64,000 bases of DNA from Egibacter rhizosphaerae (GTDB lineage: Bacteria; Actinomycetota; Nitriliruptoria; Euzebyales; Egibacteraceae). Below are positions 1-7,973 of the stretch, piece by piece. The notes under the pieces are model-generated. The model was not told the origin of the DNA. It did not search any database and saw only the letters and a list, made by a program, of their open reading frames with translations. Position 1 is the first letter of the stretch, and each line of letters begins with the position of its first letter. The position numbers and the translations under genes are program-made. The stretch is taken from contig NZ_CP036402.1 in the NCBI RefSeq assembly GCF_004322855.1, forward strand, positions 3,844,001-3,908,000, in the 5' to 3' direction.

Positions 1-264
1 GACCGCGGCCGTCTCCTCCTCGCTCATGACGTCCCAGGCGACCTCGGCGCTGTCGACCCCCGGGACCGCGGCGGCCGCCTCGACGACCCTTGAGCGCAGG
101 ACCTCTGCTGCCGGGTAGCCGACGACCGGGAGCCGCACGTCGATGATCGCCCGCCCATCGTCGAGGCGGACACCGTCGACCATCGCGAGCTCCCCGAGCG
201 GGCGGTCGAGCAGCGGATCGTGTAGCTCGGCGACGGCGCGGCGCACCTCGTCTTGGTTCGCCAC
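1..264 (-). CDS. Mrp/ApbC-type iron-sulfur carrier, N-terminal part (runs off window)
   Basis: Eighty-eight codons are visible, from a GTG at 264 reading toward the window edge. An AAAGGA Shine-Dalgarno sequence lies about 9 nt upstream. The visible protein (DEVRRAVAELHDPLL, DGRAIIDVRLPVVGYPA) looks like the MIP18/DUF59 domain that precedes the P-loop ATPase in Mrp/NBP35 proteins, which load Fe-S clusters onto apo-proteins in the cytoplasm. The ATPase half would lie outside the window, so a stand-alone MIP18 protein (SufT-like) is possible. It follows the GspE-like gene on the same strand after about 58 nt and could be co-transcribed with it. Confidence 0.72.
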   Translation of the reverse strand, partial: MANQDEVRRAVAELHDPLLDRPLGELAMVDGVRLDDGRAIIDVRLPVVGYPAAEVLRSRVVEAAAAVPGVDSAEVAWDVMSEEETAAV

Positions 265-322
265 CGGGAGATCCTTTCGGCTACGGGCGGAAGCCGGATC
301 GTACCGGTGGGTTTCGTGAGAT

Positions 323-2752
323 TCAGCCGGAGCCGGGGGAGGCGCCGAGTTCGGCCAGCAACCGCTCGGCGGCCTCCACGTGGCGAGCTCTGCGACGCGT
401 CCAGCTCTCGCCGTCGGCCGCCCCGTTGCCTGCCGCGGTCTCGCCGTCGGCCGCCCCGTTGCCTGCCGCGGTCTCGCCGTCGGCGGTCGACCTGTCGTCC
501 GCGCGGTCTGCGTCGTCGTCGGGGTCTGCGGCCGCGTCGGGGTCTGCGTCGTCGTCGGGGTCTGCGGCCTGGTCGGGTCGCTCGTGCGGGAAACCGGGAT
601 CCTGAATCGCCGATTCGCGATCCGCTCGGGCGGTCACGACCGCTGGGGGCGCGGTGGGCTCGTGGTCCATCCGTTCCCCTCGGTCGACTCGTTCCTCCCC
701 GTCGACTCGTTCCTCCCCGTCGGCCCGTTCCTGCGCCACGGCAGCGCCGGCCGGCGCGAGAGAGCTCGCAGCTCGTGAGTTCACGGCGGACAACGAGCTG
801 TCTCCCGGGGCCGCGTGAGGGACCTCGTGGGCGCCACCGCACGACTCGCCACACGAGGGGCACACCTTCCACGCGGGGTGCAGCTCCCGCTCGCACGCGT
901 CGCAGCGCAACGGGCGGAGGTCGGTGCTGCACCACGGGCACCAGGCGAAGTCCGGCTCCACGCGCTGTGCACATCCCGGGCAGGTGCCGTCGCCGTCGCC
1001 CGTACCGCTGGGAGCGACGCGGAGGACCTCCTCCAGGGTCGTGACGCCCGCGGCGGCCAGTTCCACGCCGTGCTCGCGAACGGTTCTCAGGCCGGCGAGC
1101 CGCGCTTGCTCGCGGATGGCGGTCTCGGATCCTTCGTTGGCGATCAACTCCCGCACCGCGGTGGTGACCGGCATCATCTCGAACAGCCCGACGCGCCCGC
1201 GGTAGCCGCTCCAGCCACACTGGCCGCATCCGGCGCCACGCCGCAGGCGCGCGTCGCGCAGCTGTGCCTCGTTGATCCGCAGCGTCTCCAGCAGGCCGGG
1301 ATCGGGCTCGGCGGGACGCGCGCAGTGGGCGCAGACCCGCCGCACCAGCCGTTGGGCGACGACGAGGGTCAGAGCGCTCGATACGAGGAAGCTCGGCACG
1401 CCGAGGTCGCGCAGGCGCGACACGGCACCGGGTGCGTCGTTCGTGTGCAGGGTCGAGAGGACGAGGTGACCGGTGAGCGCGGCCTGCAACGACAGCTCGG
1501 CGGTCTCCCCGTCGCGGATCTCGCCGAGCATCACCACGTCGGGGTCCTGCCGCAGCACGCTGCGCAAGGACTTCGCGAACGTGAGGCCGGCCTTGGGATT
1601 GATCTGGGTCTGGTTCACCCCGCCGAGCCGGTACTCGATCGGGTCCTCGAGCGTGATCACGTTGTGGGTCTCGCGCGCGATCTCACGCAGGAACGCGTAC
1701 AGCGTCGACGTCTTGCCCGACCCCGTGGGGCCGGTGACGAGGACGAGACCCTGGGGCGACTCGATCGCGCTGTCGACGAGCGCCCGGTAGGCGCGATCGA
1801 GGCCGAGGTCGTCGAGCTGGAGCTGCTCGTCGCCCTGACGCAGGAGCCGGAGCACGAGCGTCTCGCCGTGCATCGTGGGCATCGCGGAGGCCCGCACGTC
1901 GATCGGCTCGCGGTCGACGCGGGCCTGCCAGCGCCCGTCCTGGGGGAGTCGGCGCTCGGCGATGTCCATGCCCGCCAGCAACTTGAGCCGGGAGATCAGC
2001 GGCGCCGCCGAGGCCGCGTTCACGTGCGTCACCGGGCGCAGGACCCCGTCGACGCGGATCCGCACGTTCGCGCCGGTGCCGTCGGGCTCGACGTGCACAT
2101 CGCTCGCGCCCGCCCGCACGGCCTCGGAGAGGACCTGGTCGCCGAGGCGCACGATCGGTGCGTCGTGGGCCGACGCGTCGGCGACCTGATCGGCCTCCTC
2201 CTGGGTGGGGGGAGTGGTCTCCTCGAACTCGTCGAAGTCGCTCGCCGTGTCCAGCATCGCGTTGCGGCGGCGGGCTTCCTCGGCGACGGCGGGGGTCGCG
2301 ATGACGGGGCGCACCTCCCGCGCGCCGGTGCTCGTGGCGAGGTCGTCCAGCGCGATCACGTCGGTCGGATCGCTCGTCATGACCACGAGCGTCTCGCCCT
2401 CCCAGCGCAGCGGAAGGACGCTGTGGCGCTGGGTCACCTCCCGGGGGACGCCGTCGACGCCGGTGTGTGCGTCCGCAGGCACTTCCGAGGCGAACTCCAG
2501 GTTGAGCTGCGCTGCGAGCGCGGACGCGATCTCCTCCTCGGTCGCGAGGCCGAGGCGGACGATCACCGTTCCCAGCCGCTCGCGACGGTCGCCGGTGGCA
2601 CGCTCCGCCAGCGCCTGCTCGAGCTCGCCGTCCTCGATGACACCCGCGTGGAGCAGGATCTCGCCGAGGCGTCGACGATCCCGCCCTTGTGACCCGCGTT
2701 CGTTCGGTCGGCTCGAGGGGATGGCTGCGTGGGTGTTCGTGTCATTCGTCAC
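323..2752 (-). CDS. GspE/PilB-family secretion or type IV pilus assembly ATPase with zinc-ribbon tail
   Basis: The protein has 809 aa. It contains an N-terminal GspE/N1E-type domain (about 28-165), then the secretion ATPase with Walker A GPTGSGKTST (341-350), an Asp box, Walker B VVMLGEIRD near 406-413 and the His box STLHTND. The GspE tetracysteine (CAHC near 474, CGQC near 509) is present. Beyond the normal end, near residue 580, come two extra Cys4 zinc ribbons (CPGC/CPWC and CDAC/CPSC, about 591-635) and a long acidic, repeat-rich tail. The family powers pilin or pseudopilin assembly at the inner membrane. No GspF/PilC or pilin gene is nearby. The GTG at 2752 is chosen because the nearby ATG is out of frame; its GGGAGG spacer is only 3 nt, so the exact start is uncertain. 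Confidence 0.88.
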   Translation of the reverse strand: MTNDTNTHAAIPSSRPNERGSQGRDRRRLGEILLHAGVIEDGELEQALAERATGDRRERLGTVIVRLGLATEEEIASALAAQLNLEFASEVPADAHTGVDGVPREVTQRHSVLPLRWEGETLVVMTSDPTDVIALDDLATSTGAREVRPVIATPAVAEEARRRNAMLDTASDFDEFEETTPPTQEEADQVADASAHDAPIVRLGDQVLSEAVRAGASDVHVEPDGTGANVRIRVDGVLRPVTHVNAASAAPLISRLKLLAGMDIAERRLPQDGRWQARVDREPIDVRASAMPTMHGETLVLRLLRQGDEQLQLDDLGLDRAYRALVDSAIESPQGLVLVTGPTGSGKTSTLYAFLREIARETHNVITLEDPIEYRLGGVNQTQINPKAGLTFAKSLRSVLRQDPDVVMLGEIRDGETAELSLQAALTGHLVLSTLHTNDAPGAVSRLRDLGVPSFLVSSALTLVVAQRLVRRVCAHCARPAEPDPGLLETLRINEAQLRDARLRRGAGCGQCGWSGYRGRVGLFEMMPVTTAVRELIANEGSETAIREQARLAGLRTVREHGVELAAAGVTTLEEVLRVAPSGTGDGDGTCPGCAQRVEPDFAWCPWCSTDLRPLRCDACERELHPAWKVCPSCGESCGGAHEVPHAAPGDSSLSAVNSRAASSLAPAGAAVAQERADGEERVDGEERVDRGERMDHEPTAPPAVVTARADRESAIQDPGFPHERPDQAADPDDDADPDAAADPDDDADRADDRSTADGETAAGNGAADGETAAGNGAADGESWTRRRARHVEAAERLLAELGASPGSG
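407..472 (-). repeat. 33-nt tandem repeat in the GspE-like tail
   Basis: Two identical 33-nt units (407-439, 440-472) plus a partial third (473-483) encode an 11-residue acidic motif (ADGETAAGNGA) in frame. The repeat lies in the disordered tail of the ATPase, outside its conserved domains. Confidence 0.85.
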
Positions 2753-2766
2753 GTGCCTCCCGTCGG

Positions 2767-2772
2767 TAGGCT
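2767..2772 (+). promoter_or_regulatory. -10-like TAGGCT before the lipoprotein gene
   Basis: TAGGCT sits 10 nt before the TTG chosen as lipoprotein start and resembles actinobacterial -10 boxes. No convincing -35 is visible. It lies in the short divergent interval next to the GspE-like start. Confidence 0.35.
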
Positions 2773-2782
2773 CGGGCGCGTC

Positions 2783-3550
2783 TTGATCACTTCGCCACCG
2801 ATTGCCCGCGCCCGTCGGATCGGCCTCGCCGCAGTCGTCGGGTGCGTCCTCCTGCTCGCCGGCGGCTGTGCCCTCGATGCCGAGCTGCGCATCGCCGTGG
2901 GTGCGGACGGAGGAGGCGAGCTCGCCCTGGAGCTCGGCACCGACGAGGCGTTGCGTGATCTCGCCGAGGGCGCGGGACTCGACCCGCTCGACGAGGTCGC
3001 CGAGGCCGCGGAGGAGGCCGGTTGGCGGGTGGAGCGGGAGGCCGGCGGCCTCACCGTCCGGACCGAGGGCGACAGCGCCGAGGAACTGACCACCGAGGCG
3101 GCCGCGTTCGTCGACGCGCTGGCAGCTGCCGAGCTGGTCCCGCTGCGCGCCCCGGCGGTCGCGATCACCGAGGAGCAGGTCGAGGTGACGGCGGACGCGT
3201 CGCTCGCGCCGACCGAGCGGGTGGACGAGCTCGGTCTCTCGGTGGACGAGGCCGCGGTGCTGCTGGATGCGCACGTCGACTACGCGGTGGAGGTGGCGCT
3301 GCCCGGCGAGGTCCGCGAGGCGCCCGGGGCCGACGAGGTCGCCGGGGGCACGGCCCGATGGGAGGTCCCCGCCGGGGAGTCGGTCGCGGTCCACGTCACG
3401 GGGGACATGCCGCAGCCGTGGCCGCCGCCCGAGCTGGTCTGGGCGATCGGCGGCAGCGTCGGCGGGCTCGTGCTCGCCGGGCTGGTCGTGTGGTGGTGGC
3501 GCCGTCGACGCTCGGGTCGCCGGGGCTCGGCCAGGCGGGTCGCGTCGTGA
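2783..3550 (+). CDS. LppM-like lipoprotein with C-terminal membrane anchor
   Basis: About 255 aa. A signal peptide ends in the lipobox LAGGC, so the mature N-terminus should be lipidated and outside the membrane. An acidic alpha/beta region follows, then a membrane segment (about residues 215-235) and a basic RRRRSGRRG tail. The combination of lipid anchor and C-terminal helix is known from LppM-type actinobacterial proteins; assignment is by architecture, not close identity. The TTG at 2783 lies 10 nt after TAGGCT and gives a normal signal peptide. Upstream in-frame starts at 2729 and 2753 would run into the divergent ATPase gene. Role unknown; LppM is a cell-envelope protein in mycobacteria. 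Confidence 0.6.
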   Translation: MITSPPIARARRIGLAAVVGCVLLLAGGCALDAELRIAVGADGGGELALELGTDEALRDLAEGAGLDPLDEVAEAAEEAGWRVEREAGGLTVRTEGDSAEELTTEAAAFVDALAAAELVPLRAPAVAITEEQVEVTADASLAPTERVDELGLSVDEAAVLLDAHVDYAVEVALPGEVREAPGADEVAGGTARWEVPAGESVAVHVTGDMPQPWPPPELVWAIGGSVGGLVLAGLVVWWWRRRRSGRRGSARRVAS

Positions 3551-3572
3551 GCAGGTGGGTCGCGCCGTGAGC
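3533..3572 (+). repeat. 20-nt tandem duplication across the lipoprotein stop codon
   Basis: Two adjacent 20-nt copies (3533-3552, 3553-3572) differ at 2 positions. The first holds the real TGA stop; the second repeats it downstream. It looks like a slippage duplication. Confidence 0.8.
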
Positions 3573-3643
3573 GCCGGGGGTCGGCACGTCGTGCGGCGCT
3601 TTCGCCCGAGCGTCGGGTCTCCGCACCGGTCGGGGGCGAGGCG

Positions 3644-4732
3644 ATGAGCACCGGGGACCCACGGCCGGGACCTGATCGCTCCGGGGGGTCGTGCTCCGGA
3701 CCCGAGCACCCCGGTGGCTCACGGCCTGTGGGCGGCGCCCGTCGGCGTCCGCTCGCGGCCTTCCTGCCCGCTGCGGTCGTGCCGATCGGGCTGGTCGTCG
3801 GGATCATCGCGGTGTCGACGAGCGCGATCCTGATCCGCTTGGCCGACGCTCCCGCCTTGGCGGTGGCGTTCTGGCGGGCCGCGCTGGGAGCCGTGGCCTT
3901 GGCGCCGGCGGCGGCGCTGGCGTGGTCGCGGCTGCCCCGACTGGACCGTCGGCAGGTCGCTCAGCTGGCGGCGAGCGGCGTGCTTCTGGCGGTCCACTTC
4001 GCGTTGTTCATCGGGTCGCTCGACCACACGACGGTGGCGAGCGCGACGCTGTTCGCGGTGATGTCGCCGCTGTTCGTCGGGATCGGGCAAGCGGTGTTCC
4101 TGCGGGAGCCGCCGGGCCGACGTGGCTGGCAGGGGATCGCCATCGCGCTCGCGGGGGCGCTGGTCGTCGGGCTGGACGGTCTCCTCGCCGAGCCCGTCGC
4201 GCCGGGAGCGTCGCGGGTGATGGGCGACGTGATGGCGTTCGCCAGCGCGGCCGCCATCGCGGGATACCTGCTCATCGGCCGGTCGGCGCGTGTGCGGCTG
4301 CCCGTCTCCGCCTACGCGAGCGCGGTCTACGGGGTCGCGGCGGTGGTGCTGCTGCCCGCAAGCCTGCTCACCGGCGCGAGCCTCGGCCTCGGGGGGCTGC
4401 GTGTCGGCGGCGTCGAGCCGTTCGCGGGTACGGGCGATCCGTACACGGCGGCCACCTGGTGGGCGATCGTCGCGATCGTTGTGGGCCCGCAGTTGCTCGG
4501 CCATACCGTCTTCAACGCCTTGCTGTCGCGGGTCCCTCCGGTTGTGGTGTCGGTGGCCGTCCTGGCCGAGCCCGTCGGGGCGGGGGTCCTCGCGCTGTTG
4601 ATCTTCGGCGAGGTGCCGGGGTGGCTCGTCGTCGCCGGCGCGCCGTTGCTGCTGGCCGGCGTGTGGCGGGCGACTCGCGCGGAGGCCGAGCCCCCCGAGG
4701 GCCTCGGGTCGGCGGATGTTGGGTCAACGTAG
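3644..4732 (+). CDS. DMT/EamA-family permease
   Basis: 362 aa with about ten hydrophobic helices in two EamA-like halves (about 45-180 and 190-345). The first half shows the STSAILIRLADAPALAVAFWR signature region of drug/metabolite transporters. A GGGGGCGAGG ribosome-binding site precedes the ATG. The first 40 residues are a polar Pro/Gly/Arg extension, so initiation could be later. Its end overlaps the convergent Nudix gene by 9 nt. The substrate cannot be predicted. Confidence 0.85.
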   Translation: MSTGDPRPGPDRSGGSCSGPEHPGGSRPVGGARRRPLAAFLPAAVVPIGLVVGIIAVSTSAILIRLADAPALAVAFWRAALGAVALAPAAALAWSRLPRLDRRQVAQLAASGVLLAVHFALFIGSLDHTTVASATLFAVMSPLFVGIGQAVFLREPPGRRGWQGIAIALAGALVVGLDGLLAEPVAPGASRVMGDVMAFASAAAIAGYLLIGRSARVRLPVSAYASAVYGVAAVVLLPASLLTGASLGLGGLRVGGVEPFAGTGDPYTAATWWAIVAIVVGPQLLGHTVFNALLSRVPPVVVSVAVLAEPVGAGVLALLIFGEVPGWLVVAGAPLLLAGVWRATRAEAEPPEGLGSADVGST

Positions 4733-5152
4733 GCGGTCCAGCACCGCGTGGCTGCGCAAGAACTCCCGCAACCGCGGCACGAGCTCGTAGCGCTCGAGAC
4801 CGGCGCGGTCGACCCACTCCACCGCGTCGGCGTCGTCGCCGGCTGCGGCCGCGTCGGGTTCCTCCGCGACGACCCAGTGGTTCAGGATCACGTAGTGGTA
4901 GCTGGGTCCGCGCCGTTCCGCGAGCCCGCAGAGCCCGAGGACCCGCACCGCGAGGCCGGTCTCCTCGTGCAGCTCTCGAGCGACGCCCTGGGCCAGCGAC
5001 TCGCCGGGGTCGAGCCGCCCGCCGGGCAGCGACCAGCGACCGGTGGCCACTCCACGCCCGCGCTGCACGAGCAAGAGCCGCTGCCGGTCGATCGCGACAC
5101 CTCCGACCGCGACCTCGGGCCGTGGGGGGTCGTTGTGGGTGGGCTCTGGCAC
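4724..5152 (-). CDS. Nudix hydrolase
   Basis: 142 aa with a complete Nudix box, G-x5-E-x7-REL-x-EE-x-GL (GGRLDPGE then RELHEETGL), which binds the metal and hydrolyses nucleoside diphosphates linked to another group. The GTG at 5152 has a good GAGAGG sequence 8 nt upstream, and the protein then starts at the usual distance before the fold (VAVGGVAIDRQRLLLVQR). A longer reading frame upstream has no support. Substrate unknown; size and motif fit MutT-like sanitation enzymes. Confidence 0.85.
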   Translation of the reverse strand: MPEPTHNDPPRPEVAVGGVAIDRQRLLLVQRGRGVATGRWSLPGGRLDPGESLAQGVARELHEETGLAVRVLGLCGLAERRGPSYHYVILNHWVVAEEPDAAAAGDDADAVEWVDRAGLERYELVPRLREFLRSHAVLDRLR

Positions 5153-5294
5153 GAGTCGGGCCTCTCCTCGGTGATAGCGGGTCGAGCATGGCAGGGGGTC
5201 CTGACCGATGGGCCAGGGGGCGTACCCCGTTGGGGCGCTGCCCGGCGGGTCCGATTTTCCCCCGGGGAGGGGCCCCACGACGGGCCCCTTGCGG

Positions 5295-5300
5295 TAACGT
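5295..5300 (+). promoter_or_regulatory. -10 box TAACGT, likely leaderless transcript
   Basis: TAACGT lies 9 nt upstream of the PHP-gene ATG, and no Shine-Dalgarno sequence intervenes. The start codon is probably at or next to the mRNA 5' end. The -35 is not recognisable. Confidence 0.45.
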
Positions 5301-5309
5301 GCCGGGCAC

Positions 5310-6317
5310 ATGTTCGACCTGCACACGCACACGATCCACTCTGACGGGCGGACCCGCCCTTCGGAGAATGCGCGGCTGGCGTGGCAGGCGGGGCTGTCCG
5401 GCGTCGCGGTCACCGATCACGACACGGCTGCCGGCTGGCCGGAGGCCGAACGCGCGTGCCACGAGCTCGGGCTCGAGTTCGTGCCCGGGATCGAGCTGTC
5501 CGCGGAGGATCCGCAGGCCGGCGGTCGCTCGGTGCACATCCTCGGCTACTTCGTGGACGCCGAGGATCCTGCGTTGGCTGGCGAGTGCGCGCGTCTGCGG
5601 GGAGAGCGCGAGGCTCGGGCCGAGCGGATGGTCGAGCTGTTGCACTCCCACGGGATCGAGCTGACCTTCGCGCAGGTGCGGGAGTTCGCCGCCGACGCGC
5701 CCATCGGCCGGCCGCACGTGGCCGAGGCCTTGGTCGCGGTCGGGGCGGTGGCCGATACGCAGCAGGCCTTCGACCGGTGGCTCGCCGAGGGGCAGCCCGC
5801 TTACGTCGACAAGCACGCGGTCACGCCGGAGGACGCCGTGGCGCTGATCCGGGGGGCCGGCGGCGTCGCGGTCCTCGCGCATCCCGGTCTCGACCGCGCT
5901 GAGCCGGTGCCCGAGGATCCCTCGGATGACGACGTCCTCGTTCGGCCCTGGGAGGGCGCTGGTTCGCGGTCGCCCGCCGATGTGGCACCGGTGGGATCCG
6001 AGGGATCGTCCCGAGGGCAGCCGTCGGCTGGTTCGCCGGGATTGTCGCTCGACCTGTTGGATCGACTGACCGTCGCCGGGCTCAGCGGTGTCGAGGCCGA
6101 TCATGTCGCACACGAGGAGGTTGCGCGGCGCCGTTGGCAAGCTGCCGCCGTGGCGAGGGGGCTGCTCGTGACCGGGTCGAGCGACTTCCATGGCAGGTAC
6201 GAGGACGAGAGGATCGGCAGCGCCGCCACGTCGGTGCGGGTCCTGTATGCGTTACGGGATCGGGCCGCCGACCGCCCGGTCGATGCGCTTCGGACGGAGG
6301 GGAGCACGCCGTGGTAG
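5310..6317 (+). CDS. PHP-domain phosphoesterase (TrpH/RNase AM-like)
   Basis: 335 aa. PHP metal-binding motifs are intact: DLHTHTIHSDG at the N-terminus, TDHDT near 38, a GIELS segment, VLAHPG near 195 and SSDFHGR near 292. The family hydrolyses phosphoesters with a trinuclear metal centre; the closest class by architecture is the YciV/RNase AM 5'-3' exoribonuclease or nucleotide phosphatase. A roughly 45-residue polar insertion follows VLAHPGLDRAEP. Its 3' end overlaps the FHA-LuxR start by 7 nt, which suggests translational coupling. Confidence 0.85.
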   Translation: MFDLHTHTIHSDGRTRPSENARLAWQAGLSGVAVTDHDTAAGWPEAERACHELGLEFVPGIELSAEDPQAGGRSVHILGYFVDAEDPALAGECARLRGEREARAERMVELLHSHGIELTFAQVREFAADAPIGRPHVAEALVAVGAVADTQQAFDRWLAEGQPAYVDKHAVTPEDAVALIRGAGGVAVLAHPGLDRAEPVPEDPSDDDVLVRPWEGAGSRSPADVAPVGSEGSSRGQPSAGSPGLSLDLLDRLTVAGLSGVEADHVAHEEVARRRWQAAAVARGLLVTGSSDFHGRYEDERIGSAATSVRVLYALRDRAADRPVDALRTEGSTPW

Positions 6318-6910
6318 GACCTGCGAAGCGACTGACCCCGCAGCCCACGTTCGTCGTGACGAGCGAGGGTGATCTCAAGGGCAAGACGCTGGTGGTTGAC
6401 GATGACGAGAAGGTCATCGGCCGTCGGGATGCGAGCGACATCGTCCTGCCGGAGTCGCACGTGAGCCTCACGCACGCTCGCGTGCAGCGCCAGAAGGGTG
6501 CGGTGTTGCTGGAGGACTTGGGCTCCACGAACGGGACGTTCGTCAACGGGGAGCCGTTGACGACGTCGCGCGCGTTGCGACACGGCGACGTCGTGATCTT
6601 CGGGGGTGTCGAGACCCGGTTCGAGGATCGGGGTTCGCAACTCGCGCGCGAGGACTCCACCGAGGCGATGGAGATGCCTCGGCCCGAGGAGATCGAAGAG
6701 GAGGAGATCCCCGTCCTCTCGCCACGGCAGGCGGAGGTGTTGCGTTATCTTCGCCAGGGCCTCACCAACCCGCAGATCGCCCAGAAGCTCGGGGTGACCG
6801 AACGCACGGTGAAGGCTCACTGCCAGGAGGTCTACGACCGGCTCGGGGTGCCCAACCGCACTGCCGCGGTCGACGCGGCCCATCGCCTGGGACTGCCCGA
6901 CGGGGACTGA
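6311..6910 (+). CDS. FHA domain-LuxR HTH fusion regulator
   Basis: 199 aa. Residues about 10-105 form a forkhead-associated domain with the phosphothreonine-binding signatures GRRDASDIVLPE, SLTHARV and GSTNGTFVNG. An acidic linker follows, and about 135-195 is a LuxR/GerE helix-turn-helix (LSPRQAEVLRYL, NPQIAQKLGVTERTVK). It has no receiver domain. The likely role is DNA binding gated by Ser/Thr kinase phosphorylation; this is inferred from domains only. GTG 6311 is chosen because GGAGGGGAG lies just upstream and an FHA start directly follows; it overlaps the PHP gene. Confidence 0.85.
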   Translation: MVGPAKRLTPQPTFVVTSEGDLKGKTLVVDDDEKVIGRRDASDIVLPESHVSLTHARVQRQKGAVLLEDLGSTNGTFVNGEPLTTSRALRHGDVVIFGGVETRFEDRGSQLAREDSTEAMEMPRPEEIEEEEIPVLSPRQAEVLRYLRQGLTNPQIAQKLGVTERTVKAHCQEVYDRLGVPNRTAAVDAAHRLGLPDGD

Positions 6911-6958
6911 CGGGGTCGACGCGGCCCGTCGCCTGGCACTGCCCGACGGAGATTGACG
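6868..6958 (+). repeat. 45-nt tandem duplication across the FHA-LuxR stop codon
   Basis: Copies at 6868-6912 and 6914-6958 (period 46) match at 41 of 45 positions. The first encodes the last residues and TGA stop of the FHA-LuxR protein. The second lies downstream and has begun to diverge. Confidence 0.88.
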
Positions 6959-7294
6959 CCGTCGGTCACTCCCGCGAATGGGGCTGGAGGCGCTAGGGTG
7001 TGCGCTGCGGGTCGCCGAGGCCCCGCCCTCCATACGACCGCTCGGAGGCTCCTTACCGCAGTAATGGGTCCGCTCAGGTACCTCTCGCCGATCACGGCGA
7101 CGGGTGCCGGGGGCCCAAACCGGAGCCCCTGAGTCCATGTGAGGGCTCACGCTCTGGAGTGGCCGTCTGCTCTGAGACAGGCCGTGACGGAGGGCGGGAC
7201 CTCGGCGGCCCGCACTCTTGTGCCGTGCGTCGGTCGGCCCTTTCTCGGCCGGACGCGCCGGACGCGCCCCTGACCTCGACACGAGCCGAGCCGA
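6959..7294 (+). other. Long leader/intergenic region before the MarC-family gene
   Basis: No convincing gene is present. A -10-like TAGGGT occurs near 6994. Several inverted segments follow, including GGAGGCTCC near 7045 and a CGGCC/GGCCG hairpin near 7236-7252. A structured 5' leader is possible, but the fragments do not match any riboswitch I know well enough to name. Confidence 0.35.
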
Positions 7295-7930
7295 ATGGAC
7301 CTCACCGACCTGCAACTCGACGCGACCCTGTTCGCGCAGGCGTTCGTCACGGTGACGGTGATCATGGATCCGGTCGGCAACGTTCCGGTCTTCTTGGCAC
7401 TGACACGGGGCCTCGACCGGGCGCAGAAGCGCCGGGCGGCTTGGCAGGCGACCGGCGTCGCCGCCGGGGTGATCGCGTTGTTCGCACTGGTCGGCGAGCA
7501 GCTCATCGCACTGCTCGGCATCAGCTTCGAGGCGCTGCAGGTCGCTGGTGGACTGCTCCTCATCCTCGTCGCCCTCGAGTTGCTGCGCCCCGCACCCGAT
7601 GATCCTGGCGCCGAGGTGGCGAAGGGGAGGAACGTGGCGCTGGTGCCGCTCGGCACCCCGTTGCTCGCGGGCCCGGGCGCGATCGCCGCGACCATGTTGT
7701 ACGTCTCGCAGAGTTCCACCGGCGGGCAACTCATCTCGGTGGCGCTGGCGTTGCTGGCGGTTCATGCGATCGTCTTCCTGGGTATGCGGTTCTCCGGCAT
7801 CATCGAGCGCGTCCTCAAGGAGAACGGCATCGAGCTGGTCTCCCGGCTGCTGGGGTTCTTGCTGGCGGCGATCGCGGTGCAGCTCATTGCGTCCGCGGTC
7901 GCCGACTGGATCCGTTTCGGGGTAAGCTGA
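7295..7930 (+). CDS. MarC/UPF0056-family membrane protein
   Basis: 211 aa with about six membrane helices and the typical MarC opening (FAQAFVTVTVIMDPVGNVPVF) and middle (PLGTPLLAGPGAIAATML). MarC proteins are inner-membrane proteins of unresolved transport function; the old link to antibiotic resistance was not upheld. It is preceded by a long leader without a clear Shine-Dalgarno sequence and ends 43 nt from the convergent HNH gene. Confidence 0.88.
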   Translation: MDLTDLQLDATLFAQAFVTVTVIMDPVGNVPVFLALTRGLDRAQKRRAAWQATGVAAGVIALFALVGEQLIALLGISFEALQVAGGLLLILVALELLRPAPDDPGAEVAKGRNVALVPLGTPLLAGPGAIAATMLYVSQSSTGGQLISVALALLAVHAIVFLGMRFSGIIERVLKENGIELVSRLLGFLLAAIAVQLIASAVADWIRFGVS

Positions 7931-7973
7931 GCTTCCCGACCTCGCTCTCACGTCCCCCGGCCAGCAATCGCTC

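Noticed and set aside
24-1229. Long minus-strand and plus-strand open frames opposite the GspE-like gene
   Set aside because: Arg/Pro/Gly-rich translations typical of GC-rich shadow frames; they overlap a gene with clear domains.
7040-7160. M-box or yybP-ykoY riboswitch
   Set aside because: Only short fragments match; required spacing and helices are missing.
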